The position numbers and the translations under genes are program-made. Under the pieces are notes generated by a model. It was not told the origin of the DNA and did not search any database. It worked only from the letters and a program-made list of their open reading frames with translations. Positions 19,399-26,684 of a DNA stretch of 64,000 bases are shown piece after piece; within the stretch, counting starts at the first letter, position 1, and each line of letters opens with the position of its first letter. The DNA comes from Bacillus renqingensis. GTDB taxonomy: Bacteria; Bacillota; Bacilli; Bacillales; Cytobacillaceae. Location of the stretch: NCBI RefSeq assembly GCF_016464375.1, contig NZ_JADDIU010000003.1, forward strand, positions 1-64,000, given 5' to 3'.

Positions 19399-21150
19399 AT
19401 GTGGAGGAGACGTACACTAGGCTGGTTATTTATTTGTATTCTTTTTTTTATCCTTCTTTTGGGACGGTTGATGCAAATCCAATTATTTAAAACCGAGGCA
19501 TTTTCAAAGCATCATGTTAATTTGTTGGAAGAAAGCGTAAAACAACGGACGCAGGAGTTGGTCATTGACAATGGCAGAGGGATTTTTCTTGATCGAAATG
19601 GTGATCCGTTAACATATAAAAAGGCCAAAGTCCTTGTCTTATTTCCATTTTTAAAAAAGATGGACTGGGATGTTGAAAAAGTTGCAAACATTACAGGGAT
19701 CCCTTCGGATTCATTGCGAACGTCAATTGAGTCAGCTAAAAAACCGTTTGCTTATGGCGAACCAAAGCCTGTTGAACTAACAAGCAGACAAATGGACAGA
19801 ATAAATGCATTACAAATCCCAGGTGTCTTTGCAGTTGATAAAAAGTTTGAACGAGCTGATGTTCCAGCTGAACAGTTGTTAGGGTTAACGGGCGAGAATC
19901 CGACGGAATTAAAAAAACGTTATCCGGACAAAGAACTATCAGAAAAAACGTTAATCGGCGTATCTGGACTTGAGGAAAGTTTTGATGAATTTCTTCTACC
20001 TGAAGGGAAATCAAAACTCGTTTTCCATGTCGATGGCGGGGGTGCTCCACTGTTCGGGGTGAATGTGAAGTATGTTGATCCGGCGAATCCGTTTTATCCG
20101 GTTAATGTTCGTACAACGATTGATAAAACCATGCAGCAAAAAGCCGAGGAGTTAGTTGATCATTATCAGCTGAAAAAAGGAGGCATGGTGCTCCTTAATC
20201 TCGAGGATAATAGTGTGCTGGCTCTTGTTTCCCGTCCCGAAATGAATAAGAAGAATCCCTATAATGGGACGGGGATTACGAATCAAATGTTGCAGCAGCA
20301 GATTATGGGATCTGTTTTTAAAACGGTTGTTGCTGCCGCAGCAATTGAACATCATTTAGATCATCCAAGTCGTCTATTTAACTGCAGCAAGAAAATAAAT
20401 GGCAAACCGGAACGGAAATATAATTATGGAATGTTGAATTTTACCGATAGTTTTGCTAGAAGCTGTAACCGTACATTTGGTGAATTGGCCAAAGAATTAC
20501 AAAAAAAGGATCCCGGCATGTTGGAACAATTTGCAACAAAATTGTCGCTTACCGGTTCCGTTGGCTGGAGGGGGGATATTTACCATACAAGTAATTTCAG
20601 GCAACTGGCTGACGAAGATAAGGGGAGAGTGTTTTTGTCTGATGAGGCAAGGGAGGATGCCAACTTTGCCGCTATGTCGGGAATTGGACAGCACGAAGTA
20701 CGTGCGACTCCGTTAGCTGTTGCTAATATGATGGCAACGATTGCCAGAGGTGGTCAGAAAGAAATGGTAAGGGCCGTTTCTAAGATTGAATACAAAAACG
20801 GTACAACCATGGTCGATTTTCCGAAGAAAAGCCTTAAGGGGGAGAACATCTCCCCTTATACCGCGATGAAACTGCAAAAATTATTGCGGGAGGTGGTCTT
20901 GAACCCTGATGGAACAGGCAGATCGTTCAAGGACATGCCATATGAGGTTGCAGGTAAATCAGGAACAGCTGAAACAGGAAAATTTGCGGACGGGAAGCAG
21001 CTGCATAATAAGTGGTTTGCCGGTTATTTTCCGTATCATAAACCGAAATATGCGCTTGTTACAGTAAATTTAGATGTACCGGAAAATGAGGGCGGCGTCA
21101 ATCAGCTGTTTGCCGATATGGTGAAAATGTTATATCAATTAGACCATTAA
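19399..21150 (+). CDS. pbpI: Class B penicillin-binding protein PbpI (YrrR)
   Basis: 583 aa. A membrane anchor (residues 7-25, LGWLFICILFFILLLGRL), a dimerisation domain and a transpeptidase domain with SxxK (MGSVFKTV), SxN (RSCNRTF) and KSGTAE. It cross-links peptidoglycan. ATG 19399 gives the B. subtilis PbpI length; the open frame begins at 19354 but that stretch is the greA terminator. Its ribosome binding site lies in the terminator's 3' arm. Confidence 0.9.
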   Translation: MWRRRTLGWLFICILFFILLLGRLMQIQLFKTEAFSKHHVNLLEESVKQRTQELVIDNGRGIFLDRNGDPLTYKKAKVLVLFPFLKKMDWDVEKVANITGIPSDSLRTSIESAKKPFAYGEPKPVELTSRQMDRINALQIPGVFAVDKKFERADVPAEQLLGLTGENPTELKKRYPDKELSEKTLIGVSGLEESFDEFLLPEGKSKLVFHVDGGGAPLFGVNVKYVDPANPFYPVNVRTTIDKTMQQKAEELVDHYQLKKGGMVLLNLEDNSVLALVSRPEMNKKNPYNGTGITNQMLQQQIMGSVFKTVVAAAAIEHHLDHPSRLFNCSKKINGKPERKYNYGMLNFTDSFARSCNRTFGELAKELQKKDPGMLEQFATKLSLTGSVGWRGDIYHTSNFRQLADEDKGRVFLSDEAREDANFAAMSGIGQHEVRATPLAVANMMATIARGGQKEMVRAVSKIEYKNGTTMVDFPKKSLKGENISPYTAMKLQKLLREVVLNPDGTGRSFKDMPYEVAGKSGTAETGKFADGKQLHNKWFAGYFPYHKPKYALVTVNLDVPENEGGVNQLFADMVKMLYQLDH

Positions 21151-21246
21151 GCAGCAATCGTTAGTTTTTTTAAAATAATACGTAGCTGCCTCTCGAAAAT
21201 TGTTCAATATGTACACCATGAAAGAGGTTTTAAAATGAGCAATATG

Positions 21247-21277
21247 CCGTAATGCTGAAAGAAGCTTACGGTTTTTT
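21247..21277 (+). terminator. Terminator after pbpI
   Basis: CCGTAA-T-GCT, loop GAAAGA, AGC-TTACGG, then TTTTTT. The rest of the pbpI-yrrS gap (21151-21369) shows a weak extended -10 box TGTTAGAAT ending at 21335 for yrrS. Confidence 0.75.
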
Positions 21278-21369
21278 CCATTTCCTTTGTTAAAAGCGGA
21301 AATTCCTTCAAGTTCTCCGCAATTCGTGTTAGAATATTCACAGCCTAGTGTTTAGGAGGAGAAATTCAC

Positions 21370-22059
21370 ATGAATAATGATTTAAACCAGCATTCACGTT
21401 CGGGCTACCGGGCAAAACGACGGAAAACAAATCTAGTCTTAAATAGTTTAATCATCATTGTGCTCGCATTAATCATCTTTGTTGCTTATAATATTTTTGC
21501 TTCAGGTAACGATGAAAAGGCATCAACGACGACCAAAACCCCGAAAACGGAACAAAAACATGTGGGAAATAAAGAGAAAAAAAATGAGGACGCCGTAAAA
21601 GATAAAGAAACTCAAGATGAAACTGCTGATGAAAAAGAATCATCAAAGGATTCTCTAGGGGAGGAAGGAAAAAAGGCTGAAGAAGGCACATCTAAAAAGA
21701 CAGATGAGTCCAAGAAAGTTGTTAAGGATGGAGGCAGCTCAGCGAATGTTTTACGAACGATAGAGAATCCGACTTGGAAGCCGGTTGGTACTTCGCAAAC
21801 AGGCCCTCATACCCCTATCTATGATACAAGTTCAGTCGATTGGCAGGAAATGTTAAATGCCATCACCTATGCAACAGGGCTTGATCAAAGTAATATGACG
21901 GTTTGGTTTTTGGGTAGAGACCGCAGTACAACAAATGCTTCCATTGGTACAGTTTCCTCAAAAGACAAGCAGCAGAAATATAAGGTCTACATTAAATGGG
22001 TAGATGGCCAAGGCTGGATGCCGACAAAAGTAGAAGAATTAGCAGAGATTCAAAGATGA
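21370..22059 (+). CDS. yrrS: YrrS-like membrane-anchored protein (DUF1510)
   Basis: 229 aa. A basic N-terminus (YRAKRRKTN), one membrane segment (LVLNSLIIIVLALIIFVAYNI, about residues 22-42), a low-complexity Lys/Glu/Thr linker (about 45-125) and a compact C-terminal domain with PTWKPVGTSQTGPH. The C-terminal domain is probably outside the cell. Next to pbpI as in B. subtilis, so a link with wall synthesis or sporulation is likely but unproven. GGAGGAGAAATTCAC precedes the ATG. Confidence 0.85.
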   Translation: MNNDLNQHSRSGYRAKRRKTNLVLNSLIIIVLALIIFVAYNIFASGNDEKASTTTKTPKTEQKHVGNKEKKNEDAVKDKETQDETADEKESSKDSLGEEGKKAEEGTSKKTDESKKVVKDGGSSANVLRTIENPTWKPVGTSQTGPHTPIYDTSSVDWQEMLNAITYATGLDQSNMTVWFLGRDRSTTNASIGTVSSKDKQQKYKVYIKWVDGQGWMPTKVEELAEIQR

Positions 22060-22075
22060 CATCGGAGGGTAAATA

Positions 22076-22771
22076 ATGAAAATTGCGATTATCGGAGCAA
22101 TGGAAGAAGAAGTGACATTATTAAGAGACCATATTGAAGATCGAACCCAAGAAACCGTGGCAGGTTGTGAATTTACTTTTGGGAAAATAAAGGGTGTTGA
22201 TGTCATCCTGTTACGATCAGGAATTGGAAAGGTTAATGCCGCCATGTCGACTACCATTCTGCTTGAGAAATATAAGCCTGATTACATCATTAATACAGGC
22301 TCTGCCGGCGGCCTGAATCCAAATTTAAACGTTGGAGATGCCGTTATTTCATCCGAGGTTCGTCATCATGACGTTGATGTGACAGCGTTTGATTACGAAT
22401 ATGGTCAAGTTCCACAGCTTCCTGCTGCCTTTTTGGCTGACGAGAAATTAATGGCGATAGCGGAAGCAGCCGCTAATGAAATGGATCATTTTCAAATTGT
22501 TAGAGGTTTAATCGTTACAGGGGATTCATTTATGGAAGATTCCGAACGTGTTGCATTCATTCAAACGAAATTTAAAGATATACAGGCAGTAGAAATGGAG
22601 GCCGCAGCCATTGCCCAAGTTGCTTATCGTTTTGGTGTGCCATTTGTCATCATCCGCTCGCTTTCAGACATCGCCGGAAAGCAATCAGAGATTTCATTTG
22701 ACCAATTTATCGACAAAGCCGCAACCAATTCAGCAACATTAGTATTGAAGATGGTCGAAGCGTTGGCCTAG
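22076..22771 (+). CDS. mtnN: 5'-methylthioadenosine/S-adenosylhomocysteine nucleosidase
   Basis: 231 aa of the PNP/Pfs fold: [32 protein letters not shown] and the catalytic aspartate in RSLSDIAG. It cleaves MTA and SAH for sulfur and adenine salvage. In B. subtilis mccA-mccB follow and use the recycled homocysteine; here they are absent and a palindromic repeat touches the TAG stop. GGAGGG precedes the ATG. Confidence 0.95.
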   Translation: MKIAIIGAMEEEVTLLRDHIEDRTQETVAGCEFTFGKIKGVDVILLRSGIGKVNAAMSTTILLEKYKPDYIINTGSAGGLNPNLNVGDAVISSEVRHHDVDVTAFDYEYGQVPQLPAAFLADEKLMAIAEAAANEMDHFQIVRGLIVTGDSFMEDSERVAFIQTKFKDIQAVEMEAAAIAQVAYRFGVPFVIIRSLSDIAGKQSEISFDQFIDKAATNSATLVLKMVEALA

Positions 22772-22814
22772 GGTGTCAGGCACCATGTGAAAAATTCACA
22801 TGGTGCCTGACACC
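22772..22814. repeat. Palindromic repeat, copy 2 (GTGTCAGGCACC family)
   Basis: 20-nt arms 22772-22791 and 22795-22814 with an AAA loop. The loop side is inverted relative to copies 1 and 3 (AAAAATT rather than AATTTTT). It begins at the base after the mtnN stop codon. It may terminate mtnN transcription. Confidence 0.9.
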
Positions 22815-22835
22815 TTAAAAAATTTCAAAAAGTGG

Positions 22836-22864
22836 TTTACAAATGAATGAACTATGGCTATACT
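22836..22864 (+). promoter_or_regulatory. Sigma-A promoter of the first microprotein ORF
   Basis: TTTACA (22836-22841), a 17-nt spacer and TATACT (22859-22864). One mismatch to consensus in each hexamer. Confidence 0.7.
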
Positions 22865-22878
22865 TACCGTAGTAAGTA
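22861..22878. promoter_or_regulatory. Perfect palindrome over the -10/start region, possible operator
   Basis: TACTTAC-CGTA-GTAAGTA: 7-bp perfect arms overlapping the -10 box and expected start site. The placement fits a repressor operator; the factor is not recognised. Confidence 0.5.
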
Positions 22879-22904
22879 AAAAATTCCAAAGGAGGTCGAG
22901 GTAA

Positions 22905-22982
22905 ATGATTTTATTAAATGGTATTGGGATAACTTTATATTTGAATATCACGCATTCGACCAGATTGGAATGGATTACTTAA
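22905..22982 (+). CDS. Candidate 25-codon microprotein, first of cluster
   Basis: ATG 22905 follows AAAGGAGGTCGAGGTAA, a near-perfect Shine-Dalgarno. The peptide is MILLNGIGITLYLN followed by a polar tail with STRLEWIT; 25 aa, partly hydrophobic. A promoter and palindrome lie upstream, and two hairpins with T-runs (23009 and 23058) lie downstream, so it looks like a self-contained unit. It could be a regulatory leader peptide or a small membrane peptide. Not recognised. Confidence 0.5.
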   Translation: MILLNGIGITLYLNITHSTRLEWIT

Positions 22983-23008
22983 CCATTTTGTTACATTACC
23001 TATCCATG

Positions 23009-23040
23009 CCGCAGGGAGAATGACGCCTTGCGGTATTTTT
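23009..23040 (+). terminator. First of two tandem hairpins after the microprotein ORF
   Basis: CCGCAGG and CCTTGCGG flank a 10-nt loop, then TATTTTT. The stem is imperfect. Confidence 0.6.
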
Positions 23041-23057
23041 ATGCCTAAAATCAGACT

Positions 23058-23088
23058 GCCGCAAGGAGTGACTTCTTGCGGCCTTTTT
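23058..23088 (+). terminator. Second tandem hairpin, same stem sequence
   Basis: GCCGCAAG (23058-23065) with CTTGCGGC, then CTTTTT. Its stem closely repeats the hairpin 50 nt upstream, suggesting a local duplication. Confidence 0.75.
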
Positions 23089-23171
23089 ATGTCCTTTTTC
23101 CACTCTTCTTATATGCAAATTGGATAGGAAATGCATAAGTTGAAAATTGTGGAGTGAGGGAGGTGAGTTTT

Positions 23172-23312
23172 ATGACCCTGAATATTTTATTTTTGACGAT
23201 AACCATTAGGAAACGTAGAATTTCTAGTGAGGAAGCTGCACATCAAGAAATGGTTGATATGCTTTATGAACAACATAAAGAGCGTCAAATATCGATGTAC
23301 CGTTTCATGTAA
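23172..23312 (+). CDS. yrzI: YrzI-family small protein
   Basis: 46 aa: a hydrophobic start MTLNILFLTITIRKRR, then a helical charged half (EEAAHQEMVDMLYEQHKERQ). ATG 23172 lies behind GGGAGGTGAG. Size and sequence match the Bacillus small-protein family of YrzI, which occurs in tandem in some species and is annotated as probably sporulation-linked. In B. subtilis yrzI also lies in this part of the chromosome. Function unknown. Confidence 0.75.
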   Translation: MTLNILFLTITIRKRRISSEEAAHQEMVDMLYEQHKERQISMYRFM

Positions 23313-23349
23313 TGCAAAATAAAAAAATGAAAAAGGAAAGGTGGTTTTA

Positions 23350-23412
23350 ATGATGATGTTTAAGATGAAAGGCCGTGGAGATAGCATATGGGGTATGAAA
23401 GATACCACCTAG
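23350..23412 (+). CDS. Candidate 20-codon microprotein
   Basis: MMMFKMKGRGDSIWGMKDTT. ATG 23350 is preceded by GAAAGGTGG at 8 nt. 38 nt downstream of the yrzI-like gene and likely on the same transcript. Not recognised; evidence is the ribosome binding site and clustering only. Confidence 0.35.
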   Translation: MMMFKMKGRGDSIWGMKDTT

Positions 23413-23444
23413 CCGGGGGAAAATTAAGCAGGAGGTAAGGCAAA

Positions 23445-23507
23445 ATGCCATTGCATCTTTTATTATTATCCCTCATTTTTAAGGGAAAGAAAAAACTGTT
23501 AAAGTGA
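23445..23507 (+). CDS. Candidate 20-codon hydrophobic, basic microprotein
   Basis: MPLHLLLLSLIFKGKKKLLK: a leucine-rich stretch followed by a lysine-rich end, typical of a small membrane-active or membrane-anchored peptide. ATG 23445 follows GCAGGAGGTAAGG, a strong site with good spacing. Third in the run of tiny ORFs. Not recognised. Confidence 0.45.
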   Translation: MPLHLLLLSLIFKGKKKLLK

Positions 23508-23637
23508 ACTCAAAATGATTTGTAAATGCTAATCGTTGACCTTGGTTGTAACATAATGTTCACATTTTCAGAAGGTAGATACTGTGAAAATATGATAAAT
23601 TGAAAGTTACAAGACGAATATCTAAGGGGGGAGTATC

Positions 23638-23718
23638 ATGTTTTTAGTAGTAGTTGCATTCGTGATCACAGGGGTTATTGGCTGTGTTATTTCGGCTGAA
23701 ATTAGTGCAGAAGCCTAG
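23638..23718 (+). CDS. Candidate 26-codon single-span membrane peptide
   Basis: The peptide is almost wholly hydrophobic (MFLVVVAFVITGVIGCVIS) with a short acidic end. ATG 23638 follows AAGGGGGGAGTATC. A terminator (23730-23762) follows 12 nt after the stop, so the gene has its own transcript end. Similar in form to small membrane regulators or type I toxin peptides, but no antitoxin RNA is evident. Function unknown. Confidence 0.55.
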   Translation: MFLVVVAFVITGVIGCVISAEISAEA

Positions 23719-23729
23719 GCTAAACCAGA

Positions 23730-23764
23730 AAGCATCGACGAAACAGGAGGTCGATGCTTTTCTT
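23730..23764 (+). terminator. Terminator after the 26-codon ORF
   Basis: AAAGCATCGAC, a loop containing AAACAGGAG, then GTCGATGCTTTT. 11-bp perfect stem with T-run. Confidence 0.85.
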
Positions 23765-23867
23765 TCCTTTTAAGGGTATGACGGAAAAAATTCAGTCTCT
23801 ATTATTTGACATCCGTATCACTGCTAAGGTATAAGTGGATGGATAAGGATATTGGGAGGCCAAACAT

Positions 23868-24836
23868 GTGAAGAAGATCGTCTTTTTAAGTATGGTAACA
23901 ATGGTATTATTTATCGCCGCAGGCTGTACAAATAAAAGCAAGCAAGACCAGGAGTCGGGCAAAGAAAATAAAGAGACAGCCAATATTAAATATGAAATAA
24001 CAGAGGCCAATTCTGTAAAAGTAAGCCGTATTTTTGGAATCGGCTATCCGGGTAATGATCAAGGTCTTTATATGGCTTCAAATAGCGGCTTGAAAATAAA
24101 CCATGCAGGAAAATGGTTTGAATCCACTACCAATCGTCATCAATATATGGGATTTCAAGCTATTGACTCGGGGTTTATGGCAAGCGGCCGGCCCGAAAAG
24201 GGAACGGGCTTTCATAATCCGCTTGGTATTGTAAAGAGTAATGATAAAGGTAAAACCCTTGAAAAAATAGCCTTCTACGGTAAAGCCAATTTTCACTTTA
24301 TGGCAGCGAGTTTTGCTGGAACGAGTCTTTATGTCATTAACGAAGAACCAAGTAAGCAATTAAGCCTTGGTGTGAATTATTCGAAGGATAAGGGTAAAAG
24401 CTGGGCGGAAAGTGAACTTAAAGGGTTTAACTCTGACTCTTTTGGAATGATGGCGGTGCATCCTCACAACGAGGATATTTTGGCGATGGCGACCAAGTCA
24501 GGTATTTATTATTCTGAAGATAATGGAAATACGATGAAGCTTGTAACGGAACCATTTATGGTTACGGCTTTGACGTTTCTAGATCATTCGCTATTATTTT
24601 CAAGTGTAGAAAATGATAAGATTATGTTAAAACAACTAAACCCAGAAACAGGAAAACAAACCGCCATCAACTTTCCATTCCTTGATTATGATAATCCGAT
24701 TACATACTTAGCAGTAAATCCGAAAAACAACAACCAAATGGCGTTCGCTACCTATAAGAATGATGTGTATGAATCAATTAATGGTGGTAAAAAGTGGGTG
24801 AATCTGTTGAAGGACGGCAAAAAGGAGCAGAATTAA
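23868..24836 (+). CDS. Sortilin/BNR-like beta-propeller lipoprotein
   Basis: 322 aa. Signal peptide with lipobox (MVLFIAAGC, Cys about residue 21), a Lys/Glu/Gln linker, then repeated Asp-box/BNR-type motifs (SNDKGKTLEK, SKDKGKSWAE, SEDNGNTMKL, SINGGKKWVN), each about 50-60 residues apart, indicating a beta-propeller tethered to the outer membrane face. Related Bacillus proteins carry a glycosylhydrolase label, but no catalytic residues can be assigned here. GTG 23868, after GGGAGG. Not part of the B. subtilis gene order; probably a later insertion. Confidence 0.8.
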   Translation: MKKIVFLSMVTMVLFIAAGCTNKSKQDQESGKENKETANIKYEITEANSVKVSRIFGIGYPGNDQGLYMASNSGLKINHAGKWFESTTNRHQYMGFQAIDSGFMASGRPEKGTGFHNPLGIVKSNDKGKTLEKIAFYGKANFHFMAASFAGTSLYVINEEPSKQLSLGVNYSKDKGKSWAESELKGFNSDSFGMMAVHPHNEDILAMATKSGIYYSEDNGNTMKLVTEPFMVTALTFLDHSLLFSSVENDKIMLKQLNPETGKQTAINFPFLDYDNPITYLAVNPKNNNQMAFATYKNDVYESINGGKKWVNLLKDGKKEQN

Positions 24837-24856
24837 GAGGTTCTGCTCCTTTTTGT
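24822..24856. terminator. Bidirectional terminator between the lipoprotein gene and sigK
   Basis: AAGGAGCAGAA (24822-24832), 8-nt loop, TTCTGCTCCTT (24841-24851), with T-runs on both strands. The lipoprotein stop codon (24834-24836) lies in the loop, so its last four codons form the 5' arm. The minus-strand reading can end sigK. Confidence 0.85.
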
Positions 24857-24896
24857 AGTATCAATTTACCATCTTCCGCTTTGTCGTTTCGTTTTT

Positions 24897-25616
24897 CTAT
24901 TTACTCTTCTTTTTCCGCTCCTTTTCAGCACGGTAAAATTCATGGAACATTTTCATTAGTGCCCGCTTTTCAATTCTGGAAACATAGCTTCTTGATATTC
25001 CAAGCTCTTTGGCAATCTCACGCTGTGTTTTTTCTTTTTGCAAATCAAGACCGAACCGACCAATAATCACTTCCTTTTCACGATTATCCAAAATTTCGAT
25101 ATATTTTTTTATTTTTTCAAGTTCCATGTTGAGCTGAATGGTGTCAAAGACATCCTCAGATTCCGATTTCAAAACATCAATCAGGGAAATTTCATTTCCC
25201 TCTTTATCCTGTCCGATTGGATCATGCAGTGAGACATCCTTTTTCGTTTTCTTTAATGCCCGCAGGTGCATTAGGATTTCATTTTCAATACAACGAGCAG
25301 CGTATGTGGCAAGCTTTGTTCCTTTCCCCTCTGAATAGCTTTCAATCGCTTTAATCAAACCAATCGTTCCAATGGAGATAAGGTCTTCTGAATCCTCTCC
25401 AGTATTTTCAAATTTTTTCACAATATGGGCAACAAGTCGTAAATTATGTTCAATCAGCATATTGCGAGCGTGTGGATCCCCTTCTGCCATTAAGCGTAAA
25501 TATTTTCTTTCTTCTGCAGCGGATAGGGGTTGAGGAAAGGCATTGTTCTTTACATATGATACAAGAAATAAAAACTCCTTTATTAAATAACCAAGAGCCG
25601 TTAAAATTCCAGACAT
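24897..25616 (-). CDS. sigK: RNA polymerase sigma-K, uninterrupted
   Basis: 239 aa, late mother-cell sporulation sigma factor. The first 20 residues ([20 protein letters not shown]) are a hydrophobic pro-sequence; the S20-Y21 junction matches the SpoIVFB cleavage site of B. subtilis pro-sigma-K. Region 2 ([18 protein letters not shown]) and the region 4 helix-turn-helix ([19 protein letters not shown]) are intact. In B. subtilis the gene is split by the skin element; here it is continuous. GGGGGGATACGG precedes the ATG. Confidence 0.95.
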   Translation of the reverse strand: MSGILTALGYLIKEFLFLVSYVKNNAFPQPLSAAEERKYLRLMAEGDPHARNMLIEHNLRLVAHIVKKFENTGEDSEDLISIGTIGLIKAIESYSEGKGTKLATYAARCIENEILMHLRALKKTKKDVSLHDPIGQDKEGNEISLIDVLKSESEDVFDTIQLNMELEKIKKYIEILDNREKEVIIGRFGLDLQKEKTQREIAKELGISRSYVSRIEKRALMKMFHEFYRAEKERKKKSK

Positions 25617-25725
25617 CCGTATCCCCCCGTAACATTGGACTATAGCCTATAATAATTCCTATGAGAAAAACGGGAAATTGTGTCTGTCCTCATAATTTTA
25701 TTTGCCAGGTTGTATCAAAATAAAT

Positions 25726-25761
25726 AAAAAGACCTACTGCAAGGCAAATGTAGGTCTTTTT
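25726..25761 (-). terminator. Terminator downstream of pssA
   Basis: AAAAAGACCTAC (25726-25737), 12-nt loop, GTAGGTCTTTTT (25750-25761). T-runs on both strands; placed 8 nt after the pssA stop on the minus strand. Confidence 0.8.
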
Positions 25762-25768
25762 GAAGCCA

Positions 25769-26308
25769 TTATACTTTTCTTAGTTTAAAGGTACTAACCA
25801 TTAAGAATGATAAAGTGATAATAAAAAATAAGAACGTTTGTGATGGAAGATAGGGGATCGCTAAATAACTTAGTGTAGCAAGACATCCTGCCGCAGTAAT
25901 GGGAAGCCCAGTGAAATAGCCGTTATTTTCAGTAATGTTGAATCTTGCTAACCGAAACGCTCCACAGCTTATATAGAATACGGTAAAAAATGAACCGGGC
26001 CCGCCAAATTCATATAAAATTCCTTGATATAGTAATAGTGCTGGAGCCACCCCAAATGATATAATATCACTCATGGAATCCAATTGCTTGCCAAGGTCAG
26101 ATTCAATATTAAATTTCCGGGCGATTATTCCATCAAACCGGTCAGCTAATGCCGCAAGAAAAATTAGCAGTAAGCTTAACCGTAAGTTTCCATGTATACC
26201 AAAAACAATGGCAAATCCACCCAATGATAAATTTATGAGAGTCAAAACATTGGCCGTTTGTGATTTCAGTTTTTTTATTTTTTGATCTAATACATCCAAT
26301 AAAAACAC
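25769..26308 (-). CDS. pssA: CDP-diacylglycerol-serine O-phosphatidyltransferase
   Basis: 179-aa integral membrane enzyme that makes phosphatidylserine. The CDP-alcohol phosphatidyltransferase signature is complete: DGIIARKFNIESDLGKQLDS followed by MSD (D-G-x2-A-R-x8-G-x3-D-x3-D), with about five membrane segments around it. GTG 26308 follows AAGGAGTGG. psd, which decarboxylates the product, lies on the opposite strand across a repeat; in B. subtilis pssA and psd share one operon. Confidence 0.92.
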   Translation of the reverse strand: MFLLDVLDQKIKKLKSQTANVLTLINLSLGGFAIVFGIHGNLRLSLLLIFLAALADRFDGIIARKFNIESDLGKQLDSMSDIISFGVAPALLLYQGILYEFGGPGSFFTVFYISCGAFRLARFNITENNGYFTGLPITAAGCLATLSYLAIPYLPSQTFLFFIITLSFLMVSTFKLRKV

Positions 26309-26332
26309 GTCGCCTTTCCACTCCTTTCTTTT

Positions 26333-26353
26333 GGGCGCTAGCGCTTTTCTTAT
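26333..26353. repeat. Stray terminal block of the modular repeat
   Basis: A 21-bp block (GGGCGCTAGCGCTTTTCTTA plus T) identical to the end of copy 2 at 26580-26600. It looks like the remnant of a second copy abutting this one. Confidence 0.75.
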
Positions 26354-26357
26354 AATA

Positions 26358-26600
26358 TCAGAATTTATATCACTTGGCTTTGAGAATTGTCCAGCTCCAG
26401 CGCCCTAGCGGCGAGACGCCTTCGCTCTCCGCCCTACGATAAGTCAACATCGGTTCGCTTGCGCTCACCGTGTTTCCTTTATCTCAGTTGGAGCGCTCCA
26501 TAAGGAAGGCTTCGTTAGCATCAGCATCGCACGAAGAAAAAGCGTTAGCTTTTTCGAGGAGGCCATACGCCGCTGAGCAGGGCGCTAGCGCTTTTCTTAT
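26358..26600 (+). repeat. Modular intergenic repeat, copy 2 (long form)
   Basis: About 243 bp, taking up most of the 376-nt pssA-psd gap. It starts TCAGAATTTATATCA, carries GAGAATTGTCCAGCTCC, CTCCGCCCTACGATAAGTCA, the palindrome GGAGCGCTCC, an internal block of about 60 bp (26499-26560), GGCCATACGCCGCT and a GCGCTAGCGC end. Nearly identical to 56026-56267 and, without the internal block, to 8113-8276. Confidence 0.88.
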
Positions 26601-26684
26601 TGGTAGATTATTCTATATTATTTAATTCTAAAGCTTTTATGTCTTTTCGTAAAGAGTATTTTTACACTATTTGGAGGTTATTTC

